From NCBI GenBank assembly GCA_964058805.1, contig CAXKVV010001015.1, forward strand, positions 1 to 51,290: a DNA stretch of 51,290 bases. Direction: 5' to 3'. Positions within the stretch are counted from its first letter, which is position 1. Every line of letters starts with the position of its first letter. A program made the translations under genes and the position numbers. The stretch comes from Schoenoplectus triqueter. Lineage: Eukaryota > Streptophyta > Magnoliopsida > Poales > Cyperaceae. This document shows positions 1 through 11,323 of this stretch, piece by piece. The notes under the pieces were generated by a model. The model was not told where the DNA came from. It saw only the letters and a list, made by a program, of their open reading frames with translations, and did no database searches.

Positions 1-1036
1 CAAGATCTTCTAGAGAATTTTCCCCTCCTAACCATTGTAACAGATCTCACATCCGTTGTAACGGTTAACCTCGCTAGGGTTAGCATTGTTGAAAGATAAA
101 CTTAATTTTAGTATTAAAGTTAAATAAATTATGAAATAAAGGGAGACTCTTTAGCTTCAGCACTTTGACAGAATTTTAAGGCTGATTAATGATATTCTTT
201 GAAGGGGCAAATGGACGTGGAATTTAATGTATGACCTATGGATGGAAAGATCTTGAAGTCTAGTTTCCAATGGTTTAAATTCCAAATCGTTTGGAGTTCC
301 CTACAGAGAGTTATGACGATTTTAGTGGATAGGGGTCAGCTGAAAGGGTGTTGTTTAGAATTCTGTTTTTATTATATGTTTTTATTATGAATTTTAAGAG
401 TCATGTCTAAGGTTATAAATAGACTTATATTCTTTTGTAAGCAAGTAAGAGAGAAGAGAAAAAGTGTAAGAGAAATAGAAGATATAGTTTGAATAGAAAG
501 AAATTTCAGAATTATTTTCTTCCTTCCACCGAGATATATCATATTATAACAAGCATCACCTAACCATTGCAACGGTTATCTAACCATTGCAACGGTTATC
601 TAACCGCTGCAACAGATTCTACTGATTTTCTGCCAGATTTGCTGATTTGTTGCTTATTTTGTTGCCCGACTGTAAATAATAATAACCTCTCTCCTCCAAA
701 TAGTGATTTTTCATAGCCATACCTTTGAGAAACTCTAGCTGTCATTGTTAAACCTTTGAAACCTTGAAATACTTTGTTATAATCTTAAGATTACTTTACT
801 AAACTTTTAATAGATTATATTAGAGTGATTGTTGAGTGTTTTCTCTTTCGTGAGACTTATTCTTGTTAGAGGTGTTGTTCTTATTATTTTCTTGGCCGAC
901 AACTGCCCGTTTACTTGGTGTAAGGGATCGAAAGTTCACAGTTGTACGAACACTGTGGTTTAGTGACTCGACGCAATCGACGTTGGTGATTGTGGGTCTC
1001 GGAGATGTAGGCTCGTTATAGTCAAACTCCGTTAAT
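1..1036 (+). repeat. LTR-like / transposon-derived sequence of unclear family
   Basis: No protein-coding gene is visible here. A TATA-like TATAAATA at 414-421 is followed by a purine-rich GAGAGAAGAGAAAA stretch, an arrangement common in the promoter part of plant Copia LTRs. The stretch ends abruptly at about 1036, where Copia reverse-transcriptase coding sequence begins mid-domain. This suggests an internal deletion or a chimera of two elements. No TG...CA ends or primer binding site could be recognised. The LTR reading is inference. Confidence 0.3.
561..615 (+). repeat. 20-bp tandem repeat, about 2.7 copies
   Basis: The 20-bp unit TAACCATTGCAACGGTTATC occurs perfectly at 561-580 and 581-600. 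A degenerate third copy begins at 601 (TAACCGCTGCAACAG). A diverged relative of the same motif (CCATTGTAACAG, then CCGTTGTAACGGTTAACC) lies at 32-70, so the motif is scattered through this block. Confidence 0.75.
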
Positions 1037-1955
1037 TGAGTGTATTAAAAAAGACCTCAAACACACCTTTGAGATTAAAGATTTGGGCAAACTAAAATAT
1101 TTTCTTGGAATAGAAATCGCTCACTCACACAAAGGTCTTTTTATATCTCAAAGAAAATATGTACTTGATTTACTTAAAGAGACTGGCAAATTAGGATGTA
1201 AACTGGTCAAAACTCCAATAGAAATAAATGTTAAGCTGAACACCGAAGATGGTGAAGCATCAAAGGATGTAAGTCTCTTTCAAAGGCTTATAGAGAAGTT
1301 GATCTACTTGACCGTTACAAGATCAGATTTATCATTTGTCATAAGTCAAATTAGTCAATTTATGCATGCACTAAGAACCTCTCATTTAGAGGTCGTAATT
1401 AGAATATTGAGATATTTAAAGAACTCACCCGAGAAAGGAATTTGGATGAAAAATAATTGCACTATTGATATATGTGGCTATTCCGATGCGGATTGGGTCG
1501 AAAGTTATGATAGAAAATCAACAATCGGTTTTTACACATTTGTAGGCGGGAATCTAGTCACATGGAAAAGCAAAAAACAAGGTGTCATGACACGATCAAG
1601 CGCGAAATTCGAATATCGAGCCATGGTTTCCACCGCAAGTGAACCAATATGGATCAAACAAGTTTTAGTCGAGTTAAATATTATAAATAAGGAACCAATG
1701 AAAATATATTGTGACAATCAATTGGCTCGGCACATTGCGGCAAATCCCATCTTCCACGAGTGAACAAAATATATTGAAATCGATTGTCACTTCATTAGAG
1801 AGAAGGTTCAATCAAAGAAAATGATAACTCCATTCGTCAAAAGAGAAGATTAATTGACCGATGTGTTTACAAAGGGATTAAGTGTGAAATCTTTTGAGGA
1901 TATCACTTGCAAACTAGGACTATTTGATCTCTACAAGTCCTCGTTTGAGGGGGAG
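1036..1955 (+). pseudogene. Ty1/copia pol remnant: RT C-terminus plus RNase H
   Basis: This is the 3' end of a Copia polyprotein gene. Coding similarity starts at about 1038 in mid reverse transcriptase and continues through the conserved DLGKLKYFLGIE motif, the QRKYVLDLL region and a degenerate LIYLTVTRSDLSF motif. RNase H follows, with SDADW, the Glu of the SSAKFEYRA motif, and YCDN supplying the catalytic acidic residues. Gag, protease, integrase and the RT YVDD box are absent. The frame is open to a TGA at 1761-1763. A second in-frame stop (TAA) lies at about 1850, after which the same frame continues to a TAA just inside the LTR. Both internal stops are explained by single C-to-T changes. 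A polypurine tract (GAGGGGGAG, 1947-1955) directly precedes the LTR. The copy is dead. Confidence 0.9.
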
Positions 1956-2211
1956 TGTTAAGATTAATTGAGATTAACCTCAGATTAATGATCATCATAG
2001 GCCAAGAGAAGATTAAAACATCCAACCTTGTAATTAGCAAAGGGTTACTAGTAATCTTTTACTTCTAGAAATAAAAACAGTACCAATAATAACATTTATC
2101 TTTCCGTTATTGCCTCAATCACATGTATATATATCTAGTTCTGTAGCTAGTGTAATAGTTGATAATATAGAAATTATCAATCATCATATTTCTCTTCTAA
2201 AAAATTTCACA
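1956..2211 (+). mobile_element. 3' LTR of the Copia remnant
   Basis: It starts TGTTAAGATTAATTGAG immediately after the polypurine tract and ends TTTCACA, giving canonical TG...CA ends and a length of 256 bp. A TATA-like TATATATATC lies in the middle at about 2126-2136. No 5' LTR partner is present in the window, so neither the pair nor a target duplication could be checked. Confidence 0.7.
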
Positions 2212-2220
2212 ATGTCCATA

Positions 2221-2293
2221 TTTGTTTGTGGGATAAGAAGATAAAGCGGTGATAGTGTTATCACCACTTTATCCCTCTTATCCCAGAAACAAA
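2221..2293. repeat. Hairpin-forming inverted repeat (possible tiny MITE)
   Basis: The arms 2221-2254 and 2259-2293 are reverse complements with about three mismatches and a one-base indel, around a 4-base GTGT loop. It begins 9 bp after the LTR end. The pair TTTGTTTGTGGGATAAGA / TCTTATCCCAGAAACAAA forms the base of the stem. Similar GGTGATAG words recur at about 2319-2334. No target duplication is seen. Confidence 0.65.
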
Positions 2294-3057
2294 CACAGCG
2301 TTAGCCCTATAAAACAAGGTGATAGTCTGATAGAGGATTAATTCTTAAAAAAACTGATAACAATACCCTGATACTTTTTTAAATTTTACAAAATAAATCC
2401 TCAATCCTGCTCCATGTATCCCTCATTTCAGATCCCTCCATCTTTTATTATCACTGTCCTAGTAACTTTTCCAACACCAGTCCCTTGTCTCCTTCCATTT
2501 CTCACGCTCCGTCTCAAACTCAACAAGTCAAACGAAACCATTGTCGATGCTAACCTGACAGGCTCTCTCTCAAACTCTAGTTACCACTCTCACCTATGCA
2601 GTCTCCCTCCCTCGGTGATTTCACCAGAAAAGAATGGCCCGAGCATTTTCAGGCCTTACAGAATACACAGTTATTGAGCTCGTTTACTAAATGGCACGGA
2701 ATTTTGGGCTCTAAGAACCGAAATACACAACTTATTATTTGCTTGACAGTTGGGCCTATTGAATACCTTGAATAGTAAATAAACAAATAAATCTCTTAAA
2801 AGTCGTACACGGTCGGTGCTAATCCAGAGAGACTAACGTGGTCGTTTGTCTTTGTGACAAAAAGGATGGCTTTCTTTTCCAACATGCTCATTGGCAACAA
2901 TTAATTAATGTTATTTCTCATCATTATCGCCACTTGGCTGCAATTAATAGGTGCAAGTCAGCATTCTTGCAATCGTTTTCATGACGTGGTACATGATGTG
3001 ATCTCTTCTCTATGATTTGGGAAATATAGTTAAGAAGCACTTCTCAAACAAAAGTCA
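2294..3057. other. Intergenic, no gene recognised
   Basis: There is a short open frame at 2414-2677, but its product (rich in Ser, Pro, Leu, with no recognisable domain) and its setting give no support for a gene. No RNA gene or structured repeat is seen beyond scattered GATAG words after the hairpin. Confidence 0.5.
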
Positions 3058-3171
3058 GTTATGTGGACATATAGGGAAGACAATGCACCAGATAGAATCG
3101 GATTTATGTCGACTGTTATGTGGAGATGTAAGAATGACACCGTACCATATAGGATCGTATATATGTCGAGT
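3058..3171. repeat. Degenerate 57-bp tandem duplication
   Basis: Unit 1 (3058-3114) and unit 2 (3115-3171) both start GTTATGTGGA and end TATGTCGA(C/G)T, with several substitutions between. A partial third start (CTAATATGG) follows. No function is evident. Confidence 0.6.
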
Positions 3172-3580
3172 CTAATATGGTCATTGGTCTGAGTTCCACA
3201 CCATGTCTAGACTGTAGAGACTAGAATTTTGGACCCGCCTTGTTTGGTCCTGGCCGCTGGCTAAAAAAATTGAACTTGATTCATCCCGTTGCACACTTGC
3301 ACTCCCCAATATCAATTTGGCTATGAGTTGTTTAAACTTTTTTCAATGACAAATTCTTTTATGGATTATGATCAACTATGAATTTCACTATAATTGATGA
3401 AAATCAGTGTTTGTAATTAATTCTAAAATATATTTTTTTTTCAATTTTTATTTATTTATAGCAGAACAACTCTTTTTCAATTAATGAAAAAGTTGCTTCA
3501 TTAATGTTGAATTGTTGACAATTTAATTTTACAATTTTTCTTAAATAATTTTCCCTTTTTAATTTCATTCAAAGCCAAAC
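3172..3580. other. Intergenic, AT-rich, no gene recognised
   Basis: The sequence becomes strongly AT-rich towards the MITE cluster. I see no open frame, RNA gene or clear repeat in it apart from the last 20 bases, which are duplicated at about 4117-4137 (TTTCATTCAAAGCCAAAC). Confidence 0.5.
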
Positions 3581-3602
3581 ATATATATATATATATATAT
3601 AT
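3581..3602. repeat. (AT)n microsatellite
   Basis: An uninterrupted AT dinucleotide run abuts the left end of the first foldback MITE. A shorter AT run occupies the equivalent place before the second copy. Confidence 0.9.
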
Positions 3603-3607
3603 TATGA

Positions 3608-3995
3608 CTACGGTGCTTTGTAAAGCACAAGACCATTGTGTGCTTTGCGCTCTATTCTCCATTTCAAGTCAGAAATGATCAATCCGAACTGTTCAATTTA
3701 ATCTTCATATCAAAATCTATTAGGAAACCAAAATTTATATTAAAAAATTTTTTTTTGCTATTTTTTCTGGTGAGGAGAAAATGACTCGATCTGAGAATCT
3801 TGGTTCATCCAAAAATGACGGTTTCCCCCCTATCCAAAAAAATAGCAAATAAATTCCAAAAAATATAAAATTTGGTTTATTAATAGATTTTGATATAGGG
3901 ATTAGATTGAGCGGTTTGGATCGATTATTTTTTACTTAAAATTAATAATAGAGCGCAAAACACACAACGCGCTAGTGCTTTGCAAAGCACCGTAG
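3608..3995. mobile_element. Foldback MITE, copy 1
   Basis: The termini CTACGGTGCTTTGTAAAGCAC and GTGCTTTGCAAAGCACCGTAG are inverted repeats. Complementarity continues inwards through most of the element (for example the GATCGATCC / GGATCGATTATT and AAAATCTATTA / TAATAGATTTT pairs), so the whole ~388 bp can fold. There is no coding capacity. The ends are themselves palindromic around TGCTTTGCAAAGCA. The family's transposase source is not identifiable. Confidence 0.85.
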
Positions 3996-4041
3996 CCTAA
4001 TTCTATATATATATCAAATGATCTCCAAATTTTATTCAAAG

Positions 4042-4106
4042 CCACGGAAGACCTCCGTGAGCTTAGCTCTCTCTCTCTCTATATATATATATAGCTAAGC
4101 TTACGG
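4042..4106. repeat. Short hairpin with CT/AT microsatellite loop
   Basis: The arms CCGTGAGCTTAGCT (4055-4068) and AGCTAAGCTTACGG (4093-4106) enclose (CT)n and (AT)n runs. The left arm with its flank (CACGGAAGACCTCCGTGAGC...) reappears in diverged form at about 4664-4690, next to the perfect 16-bp palindrome GTGAGCTTAAGCTCAC at 4651-4666. These look like termini of another foldback family broken up by microsatellite expansion. Confidence 0.6.
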
Positions 4107-4153
4107 AAGACCTCCAAATTTCATTCAAAGCCAAACATATATATATAGTCCGA

Positions 4154-4543
4154 CTATGGTGCTTTGTAAAGCACAGAGGCGTTGTGTGCTTTGCGTTCTA
4201 TTTTTAATTTCAAGTCAGAAATAATCGATCCGAACTGTTCAATCTAATCTTCATATAAAAATCTATTATTAAACCAAATTTTATATTTTTTAGAATTTTT
4301 TTGCTAATTTTTCTGATGAGGAGAAAAATGACTTGATCTGAGAATTCCGGTTCATCCAAACATTATGGTTTTTCCCCTATTCAAAAAAATAGCAAATAAA
4401 TTCTAAAAAAATATAAAATTTGGTTTACTAATAGATTTTGATATAGAGATTAGATTAAATGGTTTGGATCAATCATTTTTGACTTAAAATTAAAAATAGA
4501 GCGCAAAGTACACAACGCTTTTATACTTTACAAAGCACCATAG
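4154..4543. mobile_element. Foldback MITE, copy 2
   Basis: Same family as the element at 3608-3995. It has the inverted termini CTATGGTGCTTTGTAAAGCAC and TTTACAAAGCACCATAG, the same internal order of motifs and the same ~390-bp length, with scattered substitutions. The flank TTTCATTCAAAGCCAAAC plus an AT run precedes both copies, so the pair arose by duplication of a segment and not by two independent insertions. Confidence 0.85.
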
Positions 4544-4546
4544 AGT

Positions 4547-4550
<4 letters not shown>

Positions 4551-4639
<89 letters not shown>
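4551..4639. repeat. Compound microsatellite (CT)14 then (AT)n
   Basis: The CT run 4551-4578 is followed by an AT run that is almost unbroken to 4639. It lies about 150 bp outside the left edge of the satellite array. Confidence 0.95.
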
Positions 4640-4642
<3 letters not shown>

Positions 4643-4788
4643 AATCTACGGTGAGCTTAAGCTCACGGAAAATCTCTGTGAGTTTAGCTAAAAAAAATAT
4701 ATCAAATGATCTCCAAATTTTAATTTTTCAATCTCATTAAATTCTTCATATTGAAATATTATGGGGTACAAAAATTTGAGAAAATTTG
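4640..4788. repeat. Transition zone at left edge of satellite array
   Basis: It contains the 16-bp palindrome at 4651-4666 and a second copy of ATATCAAATGATCTCC (also at about 4012). From about 4755 there is a badly decayed satellite monomer end: TTATGGGGTACAAAAA here against TTATGCGGCCAAAAAA at the same place in the array. Clean HOR sequence begins at 4789. Confidence 0.6.
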
Positions 4789-7700
4789 AAAGATCAAACA
4801 ACTTGTTTAAACAACAATTTTTAATGCATCTAACTTATGTTTTGTGAAAAATTAATGTTGTAGAATATTCATATCGAAGTTTTAATTAAAGAATATTACA
4901 ATTGCAATATTTATTAGTAATTATATTAATTTATAAGAAATTATGTGTAGCTATGCAGCCAAATTTTTTAAAAAACTCAAAGAACTTGTTGAAACGGCTA
5001 TTTTTAATGCATCTTTACTTATGTTTTGCGCAAAATTAGTGTCGTAGAATATTCATATCGAAGTCTTAATTAGAAGATCATATAATAGGCATGCTTAGGA
5101 GAAATAATATTAATTTATAAGAAATTATGTGTAATTATACGGCCAAAAAATTTAAAAAACTGAAACAACTTGTTTAAACGGCTGTTTTTAAATCCTCCAA
5201 CTGAAGTTTTGTGCAAAATTAGCGTTGTAGAATGAATGTTCATATTGAAGTGTTAATTAGATAATATTTTAATAGGCATAATTAGTAGTGATTATTTTAA
5301 TTTTTCACTAAATTATGTGTAGTTATGGGGCCAAAAATGTTGAAACACTCTTTTTCAAATAGCTGTTTCTAATGCATCTTACTTATGTTTTAGGAGAAAA
5401 TAGCGTCGTGGAATATTCATATCGAAGTGTCAATTGAGCAATCTTATAATAGGCCTAAGTAGGAGTAATTAAATTAATTTGCACGAAAATATGTATATTT
5501 ATGGGGCCAATTTTTTTAAAAAGTCAAACAACTTGTTTAAACAGCAGTTTTTAATGCATCTTACTTTTGTTTTGTGCCAAATTAGCGTCATAGAATATTC
5601 ATATCGATGTTTTAATTATATAATCTTATAATAGGCATAATTAGGAGTAATTGTGTTAATTATCACGAAATTATATACAGTTATGCGGCAAAAAGTTTGA
5701 AAAACACAATCAATTAGTTTAAACTGCTATTTTTTAATGCATCTTACTTATGTTTTGTGCTAATTTAGTGTCGTGGAATATTCATATCGAAGTATTCATT
5801 GGATAATCCTCTAATAGGCACAATTAGGAGTAATTATATTAATTTTCATGAAATTATAAGTAGCCGTGAGACAATAAATTTCGAAAATGTTAGACAACTT
5901 GTTTAAACAGCAGTTACAGATGTATCTTATTAATGTTTTAAGAAAAAAAATACCGTCATATTGGAGTGTCAATTGGATAATTATATAATAGGCATAATTA
6001 GGAGTAATTATATTAATTTGCGCCATGTTATGTGTAGTTATGCAGCAAAAAAATTTAATAAACTCAAACAACTTGTTTAAACATATGTTTTTAATGCATC
6101 TTACTTATTTTTTTATGCAAAATTCGTGTTGTAGAATGTTCATATCGAAGCGTTAATTGAATAATGTTCCAATAGACATAATTAGGAGTAATTGTATTAA
6201 TTTTCATCAATTTTTGTGTCGTTATGAGGCAATAAATGTTGAAAATCTTAAACAACTCGTTTAAACAGCAATTTCTAATGTATCTTACTTATGTCTTATG
6301 AAAATATTAGTGTCCTCTGATATCCATATCGAAGTGTTAATTTGACAATCTTATAATATAGACATAGTTATGCAATTATATTAATTCGCTCGAAATTATG
6401 TGTAGTTTTGATTCAAGAAATGTTGAAAATCTTAAACTACTTATTTAAAAAACAGTTTCGAATTCATCCTACTTATATTTGTGCAAAATTAGCGTTATAG
6501 AATATTAATATCTAAGTTTTCATTAGACAATCATATAATAGGTATAATTAGGAGTAATTATATTAATTTTCATGAAATTTTATGTAGTTATGCGGCCAAC
6601 AAATTTCAAAAACTCAAACAACTTGTTTAAACAACCATTTTTAATGCATCTTATTTATGTTTTGTGCAAAATTTGTGTCGTACAATGTTCATATCGATGT
6701 GTTGATTGGATAATCTACTAATAGGTATAATTAGGAGTAATTATATTAATTTTCACGAAATTATGTATAGTTATGAGTCAAAACATGTTAAAAATCTTAA
6801 ACAACTCGTTCAAACAGCAGTTTCTAATATATCTTACTTATGTTTTATGAAAAATTAGTGTCGTAGGATATTCATATCGCGGTGCTAATTGAACAATCTT
6901 TTAGTAGGCATAATTAGGAGTAATTATACCAATTTGTATGAAATTATGTGTAGTTATGCGGCCTAAAATTTTTAAAACCACAAACAACTTGTTTAAACAG
7001 CTGTTTTTAATGCATCCTACTTATGTCTCGTGCGAGATTAGTGTCGTAGAATGTTCATATCGAACCGTCAATTGGCTAATATTTTAGTGGGCACAATTAG
7101 GTGTAATTGTTTTAATTTTTACGAAATTATATGTAGTTATGAGGTCAAAAATGTTGAAAAACTTAACTTTTTCAAATAACAGTTTCTAATGCATCATACT
7201 TATGTTTTCGTGAAAAACAGTGCCCTACAATTTTCATTTTGAAGTGTTAATTGAAAAATCTTATAATAGGCACAATTACGAGTAATTATATTAATTTACA
7301 CCAAATTATGTGTAGTTATGCGGCCAAAAAATTTTATAAAGGCAAACAACTTGTTTAAGCAGCAGCTTTTAACGCATCTTACTTATGTTTTGTGCAATAT
7401 TAGCGTAATAGAATATTCATATCGATGATTTAGTTGGAAAATTTTATAATTGGCGTAATTAGGAGTAATTTTATTAATTTACACGAAATTATATGTAGTT
7501 ATGCGCCCAAATGTTTTTAAAAACTCAAACAACGTTTTCAAACAGCAGTTTTTAATGCATCTTACTTATGTTTTACGCAAAATTAGCGTCATGCAATATT
7601 CATATCGAAGTTTTAATAGGACAATGCGTAACCAGGAGTAATTATTTTAATTTGCACGAATTTTGTGTAGTTGCGCGGCCAAAAATTCTCATAAAGCCAA

Positions 7701-8056
7701 ACAACTTATTTAAACAACAGTTTTTAACGCATCCTACTTATGTTTTGTGCAAAATTAGCGTTATAGAATATTTATATCGAAGTTTTAATTGGACAACTTT
7801 ATAATAGGAGTAATTAGGAGTAGTTATATTAATTTTCACGAGATTATGTGTAGTTAAGAGGGTAAAAATGTTGAAAACTCAAACAAGCTTTTTAAATAGC
7901 AGTTTCTAATGCATCTTACTTATGTTTTGTCAAAACTTAGTATCGTAGAATATTCATATCAAAGTATTAAGTGGAAAATCATATAACAAGCGTAATTAGG
8001 AGTAATTATATTAATTTATACGAAATTTTGAGCAGTTATGCGGCCAAAAAAATTGG
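4789..8056. repeat. HOR unit 1 (left edge, most divergent)
   Basis: The 18 monomers carry the CAAACAACTTG-type motif at about 4796, 4978, 5162, 5343, 5525, 5706, 5890, 6064, 6246, 6428, 6615, 6797, 6978, 7158, 7341, 7523, 7698 and 7877. This unit is one base longer than the standard (an extra T near 5845). It holds most of the private substitutions I found, for example at 5459, 7218 and 7407 and around 5142-5160, 6082 and 6542. Confidence 0.95.
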
Positions 8057-11000
8057 AAAGATCAAACAACTTGTTTAAACAACAATTTTTAATGCATCTT
8101 ACTTATGTTTTGTGAAAAATTAGTGTTGTAGAATATTCATATCGAAGTTTTAATTAAAGAATATTACAATTGCAATATTTATTAGTAATTATATTAATTT
8201 ATAAGAAATTATGTGTAGCTATGCAGCCAAATTTTTTAAAAAACTCAAAGAACTTGTTGAAACGGCTATTTTTAATGCATCTTTACTTATGTTTTGCGCA
8301 AAATTAGTGTCGTAGAATATTCATATCGAAGTCTTAATTAGAAGATCATATAATAGGCATGCTTAGGAGAAATAATATTAATTTATAAGAAATTATGTGT
8401 AATTATGCGGCCAAAAAAATTAACAAACCGAAACAACTTGTTTAAACGGCTGTTTTTAAATCCTCCAACTGATGTTTTGTGCAAAATTAGCGTTGTAGAA
8501 TGAATGTTCATATTGAAGTGTTAGTTAGATAATATTTTAATAGGCATAATTAGTAGTGATTATTTTAATTTTTCACTAAATTATGTGTAGTTATGGGGCC
8601 AAAAATGTTGAAACACTCTTTTTCAAATAGCTGTTTCTAATGCATCTTACTTATGTTTTAGGAGAAAATAGCGTCGTGGAATATTCATATCGAAGTGTCA
8701 ATTGAGCAATCTTATAATAGGCCTAACTAGGAGTAATTAAATTAATTTGCACGAAAATATGTATATTTATGGGGCCAATTTTTTTAAAAAGTCAAACAAC
8801 TTGTTTAAACAGCAGTTTTTAATGCATCTTACTTTTGTTTTGTGCCAAATTAGCGTCATAGAATATTCATATCGATGTTTTAATTATATAATCTTATAAT
8901 AGGCATAATTAGGAGTAATTGTGTTAATTATCACGAAATTATATACAGTTATGCGGCAAAAAGTTTGAAAAACACAATCAATTAGTTTAAACTGCTATTT
9001 TTTAATGCATCTTACTTATGTTTTGTGCTAATTTAGTGTCGTGGAATATTCATATCGAAGTATTCATTGGATAATCCTCTAATAGGCACAATTAGGAGTA
9101 ATTATATTAATTTCACGAAATTATAAGTAGCCGTGAGACAATAAATTTCGAAAATGTTAGACAACTTGTTTAAACAGCAGTTACAGATGTATCTTATTTA
9201 TGTTTTAAGAAAAAAAATACCGTCATATTGGAGTGTCAATTGGATAATTATATAATAGGCATAATTAGGAGTAATTATATTAATTTGCGCCATGTTATGT
9301 GTAGTTATGCAGCAAAAAAATTTAATAAACTCAAACAACTTGTTTAAACATCTGTTTTTAATGCATCTTACTTATTTTTTTATGCAAAATTCGTGTTGTA
9401 GAATGTTCATATCGAAGCGTTAATTGAATAATGTTCCAATAGACATAATTAGGAGTACTTGTATTAATTTTCATCAATTTTTGTGTCGTTATGAGGCAAT
9501 AAATGTTGAAAATCTTAAACAACTCGTTTAAACAGCAATTTCTAATGTATCTTACTTATGTCTTATGAAAATATTAGTGTCCTCTGATATCCATATCGAA
9601 GTGTTAATTTGACAATCTTATAATATAGACATAGTTATGCAATTATATTAATTCGCTCGAAATTATGTGTAGTTTTGATTCAAGAAATGTTGAAAATCTT
9701 AAACTACTTATTTAAAAAACAGTTTCGAATTCATCCTACTTATATTTGTGCAAAATTAGCGTTATAGAATATTAATATCTAAGTTTTCATTAGACAATCA
9801 TATAATAGGCATAATTAGGAGTAATTATATTAATTTTCATGAAATTTTATGTAGTTATGCGGCCAACAAATTTCAAAAACTCAAACAACTTGTTTAAACA
9901 ACCATTTTTAATGCATCTTATTTATGTTTTGTGCAAAATTTGTGTCGTACAATGTTCATATCGATGTGTTGATTGGATAATCTACTAATAGGTATAATTA
10001 GGAGTAATTATATTAATTTTCACGAAATTATGTATAGTTATGAGTCAAAACATGTTAAAAATCTTAAACAACTCGTTCAAACAGCAGTTTCTAATATATC
10101 TTACTTATGTTTTATGAAAAATTAGTGTCGTAGGATATTCATATCGCGGTGCTAATTGAACAATCTTTTAGTAGGCATAATTAGGAGTAATTATACCAAT
10201 TTGTATGAAATTATGTGTAGTTATGCGGCCTAAAATTTTTAAAACCACAAACAACTTGTTTAAACAGCTGTTTTTAATGCATCCTACTTATGTCTCGTGC
10301 GAGATTAGTGTCGTAGAATGTTCATATCGAACCGTCAATTGGCTAATATTTTAGTGGGCACAATTAGGTGTAATTGTTTTAATTTTTACGAAATTATATG
10401 TAGTTATGAGGTCAAAAATGTTGAAAAACTTAACTTTTTCAAATAGCAGTTTCTAATGCATCATACTTATGTTTTCGTGAAAAATAGTGCCCTACAATTT
10501 TCATTTTGAAGTGTTAATTGAAAAATCTTATAATAGGCACAATTACGAGTAATTATATTAATTTACACCAAATTATGTGTAGTTATGCGGCCAAAAAAAT
10601 TTATAAAGGCAAACAACTTGTTTAAGCAGCAGCTTTTAACGCATCTTACTTATGTTTTGTGCAATATTAGCGTTATAGAATATTCATATCGATGATTTAG
10701 TTGGAAAATTTTATAATTGGCGTAATTAGGAGTAATTTTATTAATTTACACGAAATTATATGTAGTTATGCGCCCAAATGTTTTTAAAAACTCAAACAAC
10801 GTTTTCAAACAGCAGTTTTTAATGCATCTTACTTATGTTTTACGCAAAATTAGCGTCATGCAATATTCATATCGAAGTTTTAATAGGACAATGCGTAACC
10901 AGGAGTAATTATTTTAATTTGCACGAATTTTGTGTAGTTGCGCGGCCAAAAATTCTCATAAAGCCAAACAACTTATTTAAACAACAGTTTTTAACGCATC

Positions 11001-11323
11001 CTACTTATGTTTTGTGCAAAATTAGCGTTATAGAATATTTATATCGAAGTTTTAATTGGACAACTTTATAATAGGAGTAATTAGGAGTAGTTATATTAAT
11101 TTTCACGAGATTATGTGTAGTTAAGAGGGTAAAAATGTTGAAAACTCAAACAAGCTTTTTAAATAGCAGTTTCTAATGCATCTTACTTATGTTTTGTCAA
11201 AACTTAGTATCGTAGAATATTCATATCAAAGTATTAAGTGGAAAATCATATAACAAGCGTAATTAGGAGTAATTATATTAATTTATACGAAATTTTGAGC
11301 AGTTATGCGGCCAAAAAAATTGG
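8057..11323. repeat. HOR unit 2
   Basis: 3267 bp. It matches units 3-8 nearly base for base, but shares with unit 1 a T at 10470 (equivalent to 7203) where units 3-10 have C (for example 13737). Confidence 0.95.

Noticed and set aside
2414..2677. 87-codon open frame as a gene
   Set aside because: No known domain, no splice or promoter context, and surrounded by transposon debris.
7568..7804. A 78-codon open frame recurring once per HOR unit (nine identical copies)
   Set aside because: It lies across ordinary satellite monomers, has no recognisable domain, and its sequence follows the repeat. Identity between copies comes from HOR homogenisation, and unit 9 breaks it with the ten extra bases.
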